Part shown: positions 6,984 to 15,233 of the stretch, one piece after another
Layout of the letters: every line of letters starts with the position of its first letter
Numbering within the stretch: the stretch's first letter is position 1
DNA from: Candidatus Bathyarchaeum tardum
GTDB taxonomy: Archaea; Thermoproteota; Bathyarchaeia; Bathyarchaeales; Bathyarchaeaceae
NCBI GenBank assembly: GCA_029762755.1
Contig: JARVGH010000001.1
Location: 248,001 to 312,000, forward strand
DNA: 64,000 nucleotides
Direction of reading: 5' to 3'
The notes under the pieces: generated by a model
The model's input: only the letters and a program-made list of their open reading frames with translations
The model's database searches: none
What the model was told of the DNA's origin: nothing
Made by a program: the position numbers and the translations under genes

Positions 6984-8768
6984 TTAGCACTTTTTTAGTA
7001 CCGCGCGAATTCTTCTAACGCCTGCTGCGATGCCTTTTTGTTTTACTATTTTGAATTTGCCTAACTCTTTGGTGTTGCATACATGGGGTCCGCCGCAGAT
7101 TTCAGTGCAGAAATCTCCTGCTGAGTAAACTGACACCGTGTTACCGTATTTGTCGTCAAAGATTGCTTGAGCACCTTTCTTTTTTGCTTCTTCAACTGAC
7201 ATTTCTTTTCTTACAACTGGCAAAGCTTTCTGGATTTGCTCATTAACCAACGCTTCAACAGCAGCAACCTCTTCAGGAGTTAATGCACGGTCGTAATTGA
7301 AATCAAACCGCAACCGCTCAGGAGTAATGTTTGAGCCCCGCTGAACAATATCTTTGTTTTTCAAAACAACACGCAAAGCTTCATTCAATAAATGAGTCGC
7401 AGTATGAAGCTTCTTGGTTTGTTCTGATGCGTCACTCAAACCACCCTTGAATAACTTCTTTGCACTAGCAGCTGAAACTTTCTGGTGACACTCGTACTCT
7501 TGCTGGAACTCTTTTTCGTCGATTTCTACGCCCTTTTCTTCTGCCAACTCTTTAGTTAACTCGATAGGAAAACCAAAACTTTGGAAAAGCAAAAACGCGT
7601 TTTTGCCATCAATTTTTGAACATCTTTCAGAAATCTGATTGAACTTTCGTAATCCTTTCTCTAACGTCCGTTTGAATTTTGTTTCTTCTTTGCTTAACTC
7701 CTCGAATATGCTGGCTTGCTTTTCTTCAAGAAGGGGATAATCATCCTTGTTAATTTCAATAACAATGCCCGCAAGGTCAGTCAAGAAATCCTGCTCAATG
7801 CCAAGCACTCGCCCAAACCGTATGGCACGACGAATTAATCGACGCAAAACATAGCCCCTGTCAGTGTTAGTTGGCTTTACACCTCTTTCGTCTCCCAAAA
7901 AGAAGGTAGACGCCCGAACATGATCCGTAATGATTCTGATGGAACGTTCTTCTGCAGCAGTTGGAGAGCTAATGGAAGCAAGGTCTTCAACTTTTTGTGC
8001 TATTGGCCTAACTACTCCAATCTGGAAAACGTTCTGTTTTCCTTCTAGCATGGCTGCTGTATGTTCTACGCCCATGCCGGTGTCAACGTTTTTTTGCTTG
8101 AGTAACTCGTAACAGCCTTCAGGAGTCCTGTTATACTCCATGAATACATCGTTCCAAAGCTCGAAATATTTGCCACAAGAACAACCTGGTCTACAGGATG
8201 GACCGCAGGGCTCTTTTCCTGTGTCGTAAAACATTTCCGTGCATGGACCGCAAGGACCTGTGTTGCCTACTGGACCCCACCAGTTGTCTTCTTTGCCCAA
8301 AAAATGGATGTGGTCATCTGCAACCCCTTGGCTGCTCCATGCTTCGTAACTTTCTGTGTCTTTGGGGGCGTTTTGGTCTCCCTCAAAAACTGTTACTGAC
8401 ACAAGTTTTTTGTCAAGATTCAACCACTGCTTGTTTGTCAAAAACTCGTAGCTTAAGCTGATGGCTTCTTTTTTGAAGTAATCACCTAAAGACCAATTGC
8501 CGAGCATTTCAAAAAAGGTCATGTGAGAACTGTCCCCAACACATTCGATGTCTCCGGTTCTAAAACACCGTTGCACGTTAGTCAATCGTTTCCCCAGAGG
8601 ATGAGGCTGACCCAAAAAATGTGGAATAAGGGGATGCATACCCGCGGGAGTGAACAAAACAGTTGGGTCGTACTCTGGAATAAGAGGCGAATTAGGAATC
8701 AAACTGTGATTGTTTTGGGTGAAAAACTCCAAGTACAGCTTTTTGAGTTTTTTTGAATCTATGACCAT
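6984..8768 (-). CDS. alaS: alanyl-tRNA synthetase, short form without C-Ala domain
   Basis: 594 residues from the ATG at 8768; an in-frame ATG at 8840 adds 24 residues with no family resemblance. Charges tRNA-Ala with alanine. Catalytic domain first (FTPAGMHPLIPHFLGQPHP, RCFRTGDIE, FFEMLGNWSLGDYFKKEAI, PCGPCTEMFYDTG), then the tRNA-binding middle domain, then the editing domain with HTATHLL and the zinc-binding CGGPHVCNT. It ends about 20 residues after the editing motif, so the C-terminal dimerisation domain (bringing usual length to about 875-900) is absent. The catalytic-domain wording, including the GCSCGKYFELWNDVFM insert, resembles the short enzymes of CPR/Patescibacteria rather than archaeal AlaRS, which suggests transfer. 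Motif MGVEHT replaces the more usual MGLERT. Confidence 0.93.
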   Translation of the reverse strand: MVIDSKKLKKLYLEFFTQNNHSLIPNSPLIPEYDPTVLFTPAGMHPLIPHFLGQPHPLGKRLTNVQRCFRTGDIECVGDSSHMTFFEMLGNWSLGDYFKKEAISLSYEFLTNKQWLNLDKKLVSVTVFEGDQNAPKDTESYEAWSSQGVADDHIHFLGKEDNWWGPVGNTGPCGPCTEMFYDTGKEPCGPSCRPGCSCGKYFELWNDVFMEYNRTPEGCYELLKQKNVDTGMGVEHTAAMLEGKQNVFQIGVVRPIAQKVEDLASISSPTAAEERSIRIITDHVRASTFFLGDERGVKPTNTDRGYVLRRLIRRAIRFGRVLGIEQDFLTDLAGIVIEINKDDYPLLEEKQASIFEELSKEETKFKRTLEKGLRKFNQISERCSKIDGKNAFLLFQSFGFPIELTKELAEEKGVEIDEKEFQQEYECHQKVSAASAKKLFKGGLSDASEQTKKLHTATHLLNEALRVVLKNKDIVQRGSNITPERLRFDFNYDRALTPEEVAAVEALVNEQIQKALPVVRKEMSVEEAKKKGAQAIFDDKYGNTVSVYSAGDFCTEICGGPHVCNTKELGKFKIVKQKGIAAGVRRIRAVLKKC

Positions 8769-8954
8769 GCTAGGACTTGGGTAAAAACTGCTTAATATCC
8801 ATACCGAAAATGTTTGCTTAACCTGTGTTTTTGTTTGCATACATTTTTAGACAAAAAACTAAAGTCTCCAAGGATCCAAAAATTATGTGAGCAACATTTT
8901 AGTGTTGGAGATAAGTTTACATATTAGAACCTAATTTGAAAGGGGCGAGGAACA

Positions 8955-9119
8955 TTGGGACTTAAATCATTCTTCGAATCAGCATCAAGATTGCTAAAAC
9001 TTGCCAAAAAACCTGGCAGAACCGAGCTGTGGCTCTCGATAAAGATATGCTTTTTAGGCATTCTTGTAATCGGTGGAATCGGATACATTATCCAGCTTCT
9101 GGGCACAGTAATACGATAG
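8955..9119 (+). CDS. secE: preprotein translocase subunit SecE/Sec61 gamma
   Basis: 54 residues from TTG at 8955, preceded by AAAGGGGCGAGG. One amphipathic N-terminal helix (SFFESASRLLKLAKKPGR) followed by the conserved TELW and one transmembrane segment to the C-terminus, the standard SecE/Sec61 gamma layout. It clamps the SecY channel in the membrane. It precedes the Spt5 gene by 12 bases; secE-spt5-L11 is the usual archaeal order. The alaS gene starts divergently upstream. Confidence 0.88.
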   Translation: MGLKSFFESASRLLKLAKKPGRTELWLSIKICFLGILVIGGIGYIIQLLGTVIR

Positions 9120-9131
9120 AGTTGAAAAATT

Positions 9132-9608
9132 ATGTCTGAAGAACCTAGACAAAAAACTGCAGTATTCGCCGTACGCACTACTGCAGGTCAAGAAAAAAAC
9201 GTGGCAAACCTTATCGAAGCAAAAGTCAAAATGAATGACTTACAAATCAAGTCAATCCTAGTTCCTGAAATGCTGAAAGGCTATGTTTTCATCGAAGCTG
9301 ACGGACCTCATTCTGTGGAAAAAGGAATCACAGGAGTTAGGCACGTTAGATCTCGTGTTCCAGGTGTTGTTACTTTTCCAGAAGTCGAAAGGTACATCGT
9401 AGTAAAACCTGTAATCGAAGAACTTGACGAAGAAGACCTCGTTGAAGTTATCGGAGGTCCCTTCAAGGGAATGCGGGCAAAAATCACAAGGGTCGACAAA
9501 GCAAAAGAAGATGTTACCCTTGAATTGTTGGAGGCCACATTCACTTTACCAATCACAGTTCACGCAGACTATGTGAAACTTGTTGAAAAATCAAAAAAGG
9601 AAGAATAA
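9132..9608 (+). CDS. spt5: transcription elongation factor Spt5 (NusG homologue)
   Basis: 158 residues: NGN domain (residues about 8-95, with FAVRTTAGQEKNVANL and the MLKGYVFIEAD motif) and a KOW domain (about 100-150, with VEVIGGPFKGMRAKITRVD). Binds the RNA polymerase clamp with Spt4 and keeps it processive, and couples to ribosomes. Encoded between secE and L11, 3 bases before the L11 start, so translationally coupled. Length and domains are normal. Confidence 0.96.
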   Translation: MSEEPRQKTAVFAVRTTAGQEKNVANLIEAKVKMNDLQIKSILVPEMLKGYVFIEADGPHSVEKGITGVRHVRSRVPGVVTFPEVERYIVVKPVIEELDEEDLVEVIGGPFKGMRAKITRVDKAKEDVTLELLEATFTLPITVHADYVKLVEKSKKEE

Positions 9609-9611
9609 ACC

Positions 9612-10097
9612 ATGGGCGAACTGAAAATAGTTGAATCCTTAGTAAGCGGCGGAAAAGCTACCGCTGGACCTCCCCTTGGGCCTGCTCTGGGTCCTTTAGG
9701 AGTTAACGTTCTAGCTATTGTAAACAAAATCAATGAAGTAACAAAAGATTTCTCTGGCATGAAAGTTCCAGTAAAAATCAGTGTTGACACCGAAACCAAA
9801 GAATTTGAAGTTAGCGTAGGCACTCCACCAACTGCTGCGTTACTTGTTAGCGAGATTGGAGTATCCAAAGGTTCTGGTGTTCCTAACACAGAAAAAATTG
9901 GAAACATAACTCTAGAACAAGCAGTTAAAATCGCTAAGATGAAAAAAGAAGATGTCTTGGGTAGCACCCTTAAGGCTGCTGTCAAAGAAGTCTTAGGCAC
10001 TGGCGTAAGCATGGGCGTAACTGTGGAAGGCAAAGATCCCCGCGAAGTTCAAAAAGAAATCGACTCAGGAAAACACGACGCCTTATTGGCGGAGTAA
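9612..10097 (+). CDS. rpl11: 50S ribosomal protein L11 (uL11)
   Basis: 161 residues. N-terminal domain has the conserved [14 protein letters not shown] motif (residues about 20-34); the C-terminal domain, which binds the GTPase-associated centre of 23S rRNA, includes [23 protein letters not shown]. Part of the stalk base. Third gene of the secE-spt5-L11-L1-L10-L12 cluster. Confidence 0.97.
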   Translation: MGELKIVESLVSGGKATAGPPLGPALGPLGVNVLAIVNKINEVTKDFSGMKVPVKISVDTETKEFEVSVGTPPTAALLVSEIGVSKGSGVPNTEKIGNITLEQAVKIAKMKKEDVLGSTLKAAVKEVLGTGVSMGVTVEGKDPREVQKEIDSGKHDALLAE

Positions 10098-10160
10098 TCT
10101 TTCGAGTAATAAGATTTTTATAACTGGCTCTTGTTACGTCATTGGCGCGAGGCTCATAGA

Positions 10161-10811
10161 ATGCCATTGAATCAAAAAAACCTCATCGAAGCGATTAAAG
10201 AGGTAAAAAGTAATAATAATGAACGTAAGTTTTCTCAGTCTATAGACCTCGCCATAAACTTACAAAACATTGACATGAAGAAACCCGAAGGCAAAATCCA
10301 GGAACGTATCGAACTTCCTCATGCTGCCGGAAAGGACTTGAAAGTTTGTGTTATTGCGACCGGCGAGATGGCTTTTAACGCAAAAAAAGCTGGAGCTAGC
10401 TTTGTTCTTGAAAAAGCAGCCCTTGAAGCATTAGTGGGCGACAAGAAAAAACAAAAAGACATTGCAAAAGAATATGACATTTTTATTGCCGAAGCCCCAA
10501 TGATGGCCCTTGTAGGTAAAAGCTTGGGTGCATCCCTTGGACCTCGTGGAAAAATGCCTACTCCCGTTGCTCCAAACGCTGACATAAAAGAACAAATTGA
10601 GAAACACAAAAAAATCGTATCCATCCGGACACGTAATCAACCCGTTATTCAGTGCCGTATAGGTAACGAAGAAATGACAGACGCAGAAATTGCTGAAAAC
10701 GTTCAAACTATCGTAAGAAGACTTGAAACAAAACTCAAACGAGGAATCAAAAACTTCAAGACAGTTTACTTGAAGACCTCCATGGGTAACTCAGTTAAGG
10801 TGGCAATGTAG
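10161..10811 (+). CDS. rpl1: 50S ribosomal protein L1 (uL1)
   Basis: 216 residues from the ATG at 10161, placed behind GAGGCTC; an in-frame TTG at 10131 would add ten residues without similarity. Binds the L1 stalk of 23S rRNA and helps release of E-site tRNA. Motifs ASLGPRGKMPTPV and the C-terminal YLKTSMGNSVKV are diagnostic. In other archaea L1 represses its own operon by binding its mRNA; I did not identify that site here. Separated from L11 by 63 bases and from L10 by 9. Confidence 0.96.
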   Translation: MPLNQKNLIEAIKEVKSNNNERKFSQSIDLAINLQNIDMKKPEGKIQERIELPHAAGKDLKVCVIATGEMAFNAKKAGASFVLEKAALEALVGDKKKQKDIAKEYDIFIAEAPMMALVGKSLGASLGPRGKMPTPVAPNADIKEQIEKHKKIVSIRTRNQPVIQCRIGNEEMTDAEIAENVQTIVRRLETKLKRGIKNFKTVYLKTSMGNSVKVAM

Positions 10812-10820
10812 GGAAAAATC

Positions 10821-11699
10821 ATGGCAGTCCGAGCATCTACTGTAATAAAAGCTAAAAAAGTCCAAGCCCTCAAACAACAGTTATCAGAATATAATACAGT
10901 TGCAATTGCAAGTCTGGAAAAAGTACGAGCATCCCAACTTCAAAGATTACGCAAAAAACTTCAAGAAAACGCCAACATGCTGGTAGTCAAAAACTCTATC
11001 ATTTCTAGGGCTGTTTCCGAAATCACCGATAAAGCTGGAATTGAAAAACTTGCTGAGCACTTGACTGGACCTAACTTGTATTTGTTTACTAATTTGAATC
11101 CTTTCAAGCTCGTTATGCTTCTAGAAAAAAGCCGCGTAAAAGCCGCTGCCCGTGCTGGCGACTTGGCTGCTTTTGATGTTACTGTTCCTGCTGGAAACAC
11201 TGGATTGCCTCCTGGTCCAATCATCAGCCAGTTTACTGCTGTGGGTTTGCGTACCCGAATTGAATCAGGCAGCGTTTTCGTTTCAAAAGACACTATGGTC
11301 GTCAAAAAAGGCGAACCTATAAGCGCTCAACTTGCAAGTTTACTAGCAAAACTGGGAATAAAACCAGTTGAAGTAGGCTTAAGCTTAAAATTAGTTTTCG
11401 ACGACGGAGTAATCCTTTTTGCAGATGATTTGTCAATTGATATTGACGAGTTCCGTCAAAGTATCGAGCAAGCTCACCAGTTTGCTTTCAACTTGTCGAT
11501 GGAAGCAGCTTATCCAACTGCAGAAAACACTAGCATGCTAGTTAAGGTGGCTCACCAGAAAGCCTTCAGTTTGGCTATGAGTGCAGGCATCATTAACTCA
11601 GATACTATCGAAGAACTAATTCGAAAGGCTAACATGCAAATGCAAAGCCTGAGCGAAAAATTAGATGAAGCCGAAAAGAAAGGAGCTTCATCAAGTTAA
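10821..11699 (+). CDS. rplP0: 50S ribosomal protein L10/P0 (uL10)
   Basis: 292 residues. rRNA-binding N-terminal domain (LEKVRASQLQRLRKKLQENANMLVVKNSI), an archaeal/eukaryal insertion domain (LPPGPIISQF...GLRTRIESGSVFVSKD) and the long helical spine that carries P1 dimers (from about residue 205). The protein ends EKKGASSS: the acidic, GLFG-type tail that most archaeal P0 proteins end with is absent, though the P1 gene downstream has it. Spacing to L1 is 9 bases. Confidence 0.94.
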   Translation: MAVRASTVIKAKKVQALKQQLSEYNTVAIASLEKVRASQLQRLRKKLQENANMLVVKNSIISRAVSEITDKAGIEKLAEHLTGPNLYLFTNLNPFKLVMLLEKSRVKAAARAGDLAAFDVTVPAGNTGLPPGPIISQFTAVGLRTRIESGSVFVSKDTMVVKKGEPISAQLASLLAKLGIKPVEVGLSLKLVFDDGVILFADDLSIDIDEFRQSIEQAHQFAFNLSMEAAYPTAENTSMLVKVAHQKAFSLAMSAGIINSDTIEELIRKANMQMQSLSEKLDEAEKKGASSS

Positions 11700-11753
11700 A
11701 ATTCAGAAAACTTGAAAAGTAAGTATGATGGAAAACATGGAGGAGAATGAATA

Positions 11754-12062
11754 ATGGAATACGTATATGCTGCAATGCTCTTGCACAAAGCTGGAAAAGA
11801 AATAACCGAACAAAGCGTATCTGAAGTTCTCACAGCAGCCGGCGTCAGCGCCGATTCTGCTCGAGTTAAAGCTTTAGTTGCATCAGTTGCTGAAGTTGAC
11901 ATTGAAGAAGCAATCAAAGCAGCTCCCGCAATGATGGCAGCCGCACCAGCAGCCCCAACTGCAGCAGCACCCGCAGAAGAAAAGAAAGAAGAAGAACCTG
12001 AAGAAGACGAAAGCAAGAAAGAAGAAGCTGCAATGGAAGGCTTAGGTTCCCTGTTCGGATAA
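11754..12062 (+). CDS. rpl12: 50S ribosomal protein P1/L12, archaeal type
   Basis: 102 residues: helical dimerisation domain ([20 protein letters not shown]), alanine-rich hinge ([13 protein letters not shown]) and acidic tail ending MEGLGSLFG, the hook that recruits translational GTPases. Start ATG at 11754 is preceded by GGAGGAGAATGAATA. The stop codon lies inside the first arm of a hairpin that probably ends the operon. Confidence 0.96.
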   Translation: MEYVYAAMLLHKAGKEITEQSVSEVLTAAGVSADSARVKALVASVAEVDIEEAIKAAPAMMAAAPAAPTAAAPAEEKKEEEPEEDESKKEEAAMEGLGSLFG

Positions 12063-12115
12063 ACGGTCTTGTACCGTTTCTTGAACAGAGAGACTTTCCT
12101 CTCTTGTGTTTCTCT
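12061..12115 (+). terminator. terminator region of the ribosomal operon
   Basis: A perfect 7-base stem AAACGGT (12061-12067) / ACCGTTT (12073-12079) with a 5-base loop overlaps the L12 stop. It is followed by a second stem AGAGAG/CTCTCT and a T-rich run (TTTCTCTTTTGTTTTC). Archaeal termination needs mainly the T-tract; the hairpins may protect the 3' end. Confidence 0.5.
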
Positions 12116-12335
12116 TTTGTTTTCTTTAGTTTCTTAGATTTTCCAATTTTATTATAACTTATTTTTTCATCATTTTTTGTTCACTACTCTCAAGTCCAGA
12201 GTAGAGTTTTAGTGACTTCATTACTCTAAACAAAATATCCACAGCCCAAAACAGCGTCATGGTCTAGTATTGATTCAAGTGTAAAAAAAATTCTTTAACT
12301 GATTATTTTCAGTCTGCTTTTTTATTTGCACATTT

Positions 12336-12743
12336 TTAGTCCAATTTTTTATTTAGAGTTTTTTTAATTTTCTGAATTATTGGATTTAAATCATCTATTT
12401 CATGTTCCCAGAAATGCATGACTTTCCACCCTGCATTTTTTAATCGTTCATCTTTTTTAATTGCTCTTTGTTTGTTCTTTTCTAGTTTGGGAATCCAGTA
12501 TTTTTGGTTGCTCTTTGGAGTGTGGCCGTGTTCAGGGCATCCATGCCAAAAACATCCATCGACAAAAACTGCTACTTTTTTTGATGGAAATGCTATGTCA
12601 ATTTTTTCTTTGTTGTAATGAATTCTATACCTTATTCCCTGTGCCCATAAGGCACGCCTTAAAGCTAACTCAGGTTTGGTGTTTTTTGCACGGATAGCCG
12701 ACATTATTTTTGAACGTTTTTCTTTAGAAATTTTATCTGCCAT
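12336..12743 (-). CDS. vsr: very short patch repair endonuclease Vsr
   Basis: 135 residues, normal for Vsr. Nicks DNA 5' of the T in a T:G mismatch made by deamination of 5-methylcytosine, starting repair. N-terminal signature RSKIMSAIRAKNTKPELALRRAL; catalytic and zinc-binding core IDIAFPSKKVAVFVDGCFWHGC (Asp for metal, HxxC) around residues 48-70; W-P-type aromatic residues follow (KYWIPKLEKN). It is divergent from the restriction endonuclease gene, 45 bases apart, and is the expected companion of the cytosine-5 methyltransferase downstream. Confidence 0.95.
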   Translation of the reverse strand: MADKISKEKRSKIMSAIRAKNTKPELALRRALWAQGIRYRIHYNKEKIDIAFPSKKVAVFVDGCFWHGCPEHGHTPKSNQKYWIPKLEKNKQRAIKKDERLKNAGWKVMHFWEHEIDDLNPIIQKIKKTLNKKLD

Positions 12744-12788
12744 GCTTCACTCAAAACATTAATACTTGCTACAAATGATATTTAGTTT

Positions 12789-13649
12789 ATGTGCCCTAAC
12801 CTGCTTACCGCAATTAAGAACATTTCCGATTTCAAAACTAATGATTTGCGAAACTATTTTACAACTTATGCAATTCGAATTAATGCCGTGGGACAGCAAC
12901 TTGAGTATTATGTAAAAGATGCCATTAGTGGCTCCTTCCAATCTGCAAAGGAACAAACCGACAGAGACAGATACAAAGGAATTTTTTCCTATTTGGGAAA
13001 CCAGAACAATCCACCTGACTTGATAATCAAGAATGGTGATGCTTTTGAAGTCAAAAAGATCCAATCGTTTAAAGCGAGCCTTGCTTTGAACAATTCACCG
13101 CCAAAAGATCGCCTAAGCTGCAAAGATCCTCGAATCACAAATCAATGCCGACAAGTTGATGGCGGACAATGGAACTGCAAAGAAATTTTTTATGTCATCG
13201 GCTGGGTTCAAAAAGAGAAAATAAAGTACCTGTATTTTGTGCAAGGCAGTTGTTATGCTGCAGAAAAGGAAATCTATGAAAGACAGGCAACTGGTCTTAA
13301 AAACAACATTGAAAACTATTTTGGTGCTGAAGGCTTAGAATCAACTAGAACCAAAGAGTTGGGAAGAATAAATCGGATTGATCCTTTAGGAATTACAAAC
13401 TTTAGAATAAGGGGCATGTGGGAAATCCAAAATCCAGTTAACGTTTTTTCTTATCTTTACACTTATAATAAAAATCGAGATTTTTCTTTGGTTGCTTTGA
13501 TGCTGAAAAGCAAGTTTGATTCTTTTCCTGAAGAAGATGTTAAATCATTGCTGGCTGATGACCAAATAGAAGTAAGTGATGTGGAAATAAAAAATCCAAA
13601 TAATCCTGCAGAACTGGTTTCTGGTAAACTGATTACGTTGTCGTGGTAG
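12789..13649 (+). CDS. type II restriction endonuclease, NgoPII-like
   Basis: 286 residues, starting ATG at 12789. The sequence around KDAISGSF, IFSYLGNQNNPPDLIIKNGDA, FEVKKIQS and the near C-terminal KELGRINRIDPLGIT and RIRGMW resembles what I recall of NgoPII, a GGCC cutter. The catalytic PD-(D/E)XK motif is visible as P76-D77 and E87-V-K89. It precedes the methyltransferase gene by 3 bases, so both are on one message. Recognition of GGCC is inferred from family and not proven by the sequence. Confidence 0.88.
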   Translation: MCPNLLTAIKNISDFKTNDLRNYFTTYAIRINAVGQQLEYYVKDAISGSFQSAKEQTDRDRYKGIFSYLGNQNNPPDLIIKNGDAFEVKKIQSFKASLALNNSPPKDRLSCKDPRITNQCRQVDGGQWNCKEIFYVIGWVQKEKIKYLYFVQGSCYAAEKEIYERQATGLKNNIENYFGAEGLESTRTKELGRINRIDPLGITNFRIRGMWEIQNPVNVFSYLYTYNKNRDFSLVALMLKSKFDSFPEEDVKSLLADDQIEVSDVEIKNPNNPAELVSGKLITLSW

Positions 13650-13652
13650 AAA

Positions 13653-14696
13653 ATGGAAATAGTGTCATTATTTTCAGGTTGCGGCGGTTTGGACCTAGGC
13701 TTTACAAACGCAGGATTCGATTTAGTTTATGCTAATGATAATGACAAAAAAGTTTGGGAAACATTCGAAAAAAACCACACAATAACTATTGACAAGCGTT
13801 CACTTTTTGACATACGCTCTGATGAAATACCTGATTCAGACGGAATCATTGGAGGCCCTCCCTGCCAAAGCTGGAGCCTTGCAGGAGCGATGCGCGGAAT
13901 AAAAGATGATAGAGGTAAACTTTTCCATGAATACATCAGAGTGCTAAAAGATAAGCAACCTAGCTTTTTTTTGGCAGAAAACGTTCCAGGAATAGTTTCA
14001 CGAACTCATATTGATGAATTTAATATTATCCTCTCAAACTTCAGTAAGTTAGGGTATAATGTTTCTTACAAGGTTCTTGATGCTAGAAATTATGGAGTTC
14101 CCCAGGAACGGCGAAGAGTTCTAATTGTTGGGTACCGAAAAGAATTTGGGAAAAGGTTCATTTTTCCGTCTCCTACTCATACAAAAATTGCAGGCAATAC
14201 AATAGACGGAAAAAAAACACCACCATGGAGAACCTTAGAAGATGCTATAGGTGATTTGCCAAATCCTGTTTCTGCTAAAGCAAAAAATCATGCAAATGAG
14301 TTTTTAGAAATTCCAAACCATGAATACATGCTTGGCAGCTTTTCTACAATTTTCATGTCAAGGAACCGTAGAAAGGAATGGACTGACCAATCATACACTA
14401 TTCAAGCAGGAGGAAGGCACGCTCCTTTGCATCCATCGTCAACAGAGATGGTTAAGCTTGAAAAAGACAAATGGGATTTCAAAACTGATAATCCGTTTTA
14501 TAGAAGATTTTCTGTACGGGAATGTGCTCGAATACAAACTTTTCCTGATGATTTTGTTTTTTATTACAAAAATGTTGCTGACGGCTACAAAATGGTAGGA
14601 AACGCTGTACCTGTAAAATTAGCAGAAGCCATAGCAAATAAAATTAGAAAAGACTTAACCGAAAAAATTGAAAAAACTCTTGTTGTTGTGCAATGA
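13653..14696 (+). CDS. DNA (cytosine-5) methyltransferase of the type II R-M system
   Basis: 347 residues with the C5-MTase motifs in order: FSGCGGLDLGF (SAM binding, residues 7-17), GGPPCQSWSLAG with catalytic Cys71, ENVPG (109-113), GVPQERRRVLIVG, then a target recognition region (about 180-280) and the late motif KMVGNAVPVKLAEAIA. Protects host DNA from the co-encoded endonuclease. Its product 5-methylcytosine creates the deamination burden that the adjacent Vsr repairs. Lower G+C and an AAA-rich style are similar to neighbours, so transfer is not obvious from composition. Confidence 0.95.
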   Translation: MEIVSLFSGCGGLDLGFTNAGFDLVYANDNDKKVWETFEKNHTITIDKRSLFDIRSDEIPDSDGIIGGPPCQSWSLAGAMRGIKDDRGKLFHEYIRVLKDKQPSFFLAENVPGIVSRTHIDEFNIILSNFSKLGYNVSYKVLDARNYGVPQERRRVLIVGYRKEFGKRFIFPSPTHTKIAGNTIDGKKTPPWRTLEDAIGDLPNPVSAKAKNHANEFLEIPNHEYMLGSFSTIFMSRNRRKEWTDQSYTIQAGGRHAPLHPSSTEMVKLEKDKWDFKTDNPFYRRFSVRECARIQTFPDDFVFYYKNVADGYKMVGNAVPVKLAEAIANKIRKDLTEKIEKTLVVVQ

Positions 14697-14706
14697 CATC
14701 TTTTAA

Positions 14707-14901
14707 TTAAATTTGATGCAGCAGCTCTGTTATCTCATTTTCCAAATCATAGTAATTTTCCCCATAGAGCAACGTATTTCCTTTCAAATCTGCTGCTTGA
14801 GCATCTATTGTCGGATGTGCTTTTCGTATCGATAATTCAACCAAATCAATTATTTCATGGGCTAATCTTTGAAAACGATCCAAACTTTTTATCTCCAACA
14901 A
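14707..14901 (-). CDS. hypothetical protein, 64 residues
   Basis: A short, amphipathic, probably helical protein (RLAHEIIDLVELSIRKAHPTIDAQAADL, ending ELLHQI). TTG start at 14901 or 14898; an AGG lies about 12 bases upstream, so the initiation signal is weak. Convergent with the methyltransferase gene, 10 bases from its stop. No recognised family; could be a small adaptor or antitoxin-like helix protein, but nothing supports that directly. Confidence 0.45.
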   Translation of the reverse strand: MLEIKSLDRFQRLAHEIIDLVELSIRKAHPTIDAQAADLKGNTLLYGENYYDLENEITELLHQI

Positions 14902-15233
14902 CTCTATTTTAACAACCTGGTTTCAATAAAAAAATCTTTGGGAAAACGGTTATTCTCAGTCATGTATTCTAAGTTGCATTTTTAGATGTTGATTTGATGT
15001 CATCCAGCTTGCTTTAATTAGAAAAGTTTGTTGCAACGTATACCCCTTCTTCATACCATAGTCTCTTCAGCATGATAGTTAATGTCATATCCAACATAAT
15101 GGATTACACCAATGCTGTCAACAAAACTGTTACGCGTTTTGCAAATAGCAACGTCTCCTAAACCGCAAACACACTTTTTTCATGGGAAATTTCAAAATTC
15201 AAATCCACATTTGATAGCCTTTTACATTTTCTG
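14902..15233. other. 332-base gap without a confident gene
   Basis: On the minus strand an open stretch between about 15053 and 15175 encodes protein-like sequence (CVCGLGDVAICKTRNSF, then IHYVGYDINYHAEE) but has no start codon and only about 40 codons, so it may be a gene remnant. No tRNA or repeat was seen. Confidence 0.4.

Noticed and set aside
9569-10033. Long antisense frame (minus) over the L11 gene
   Set aside because: Serine/threonine/proline-rich reading of a highly conserved ribosomal gene on the other strand; no initiation signal.
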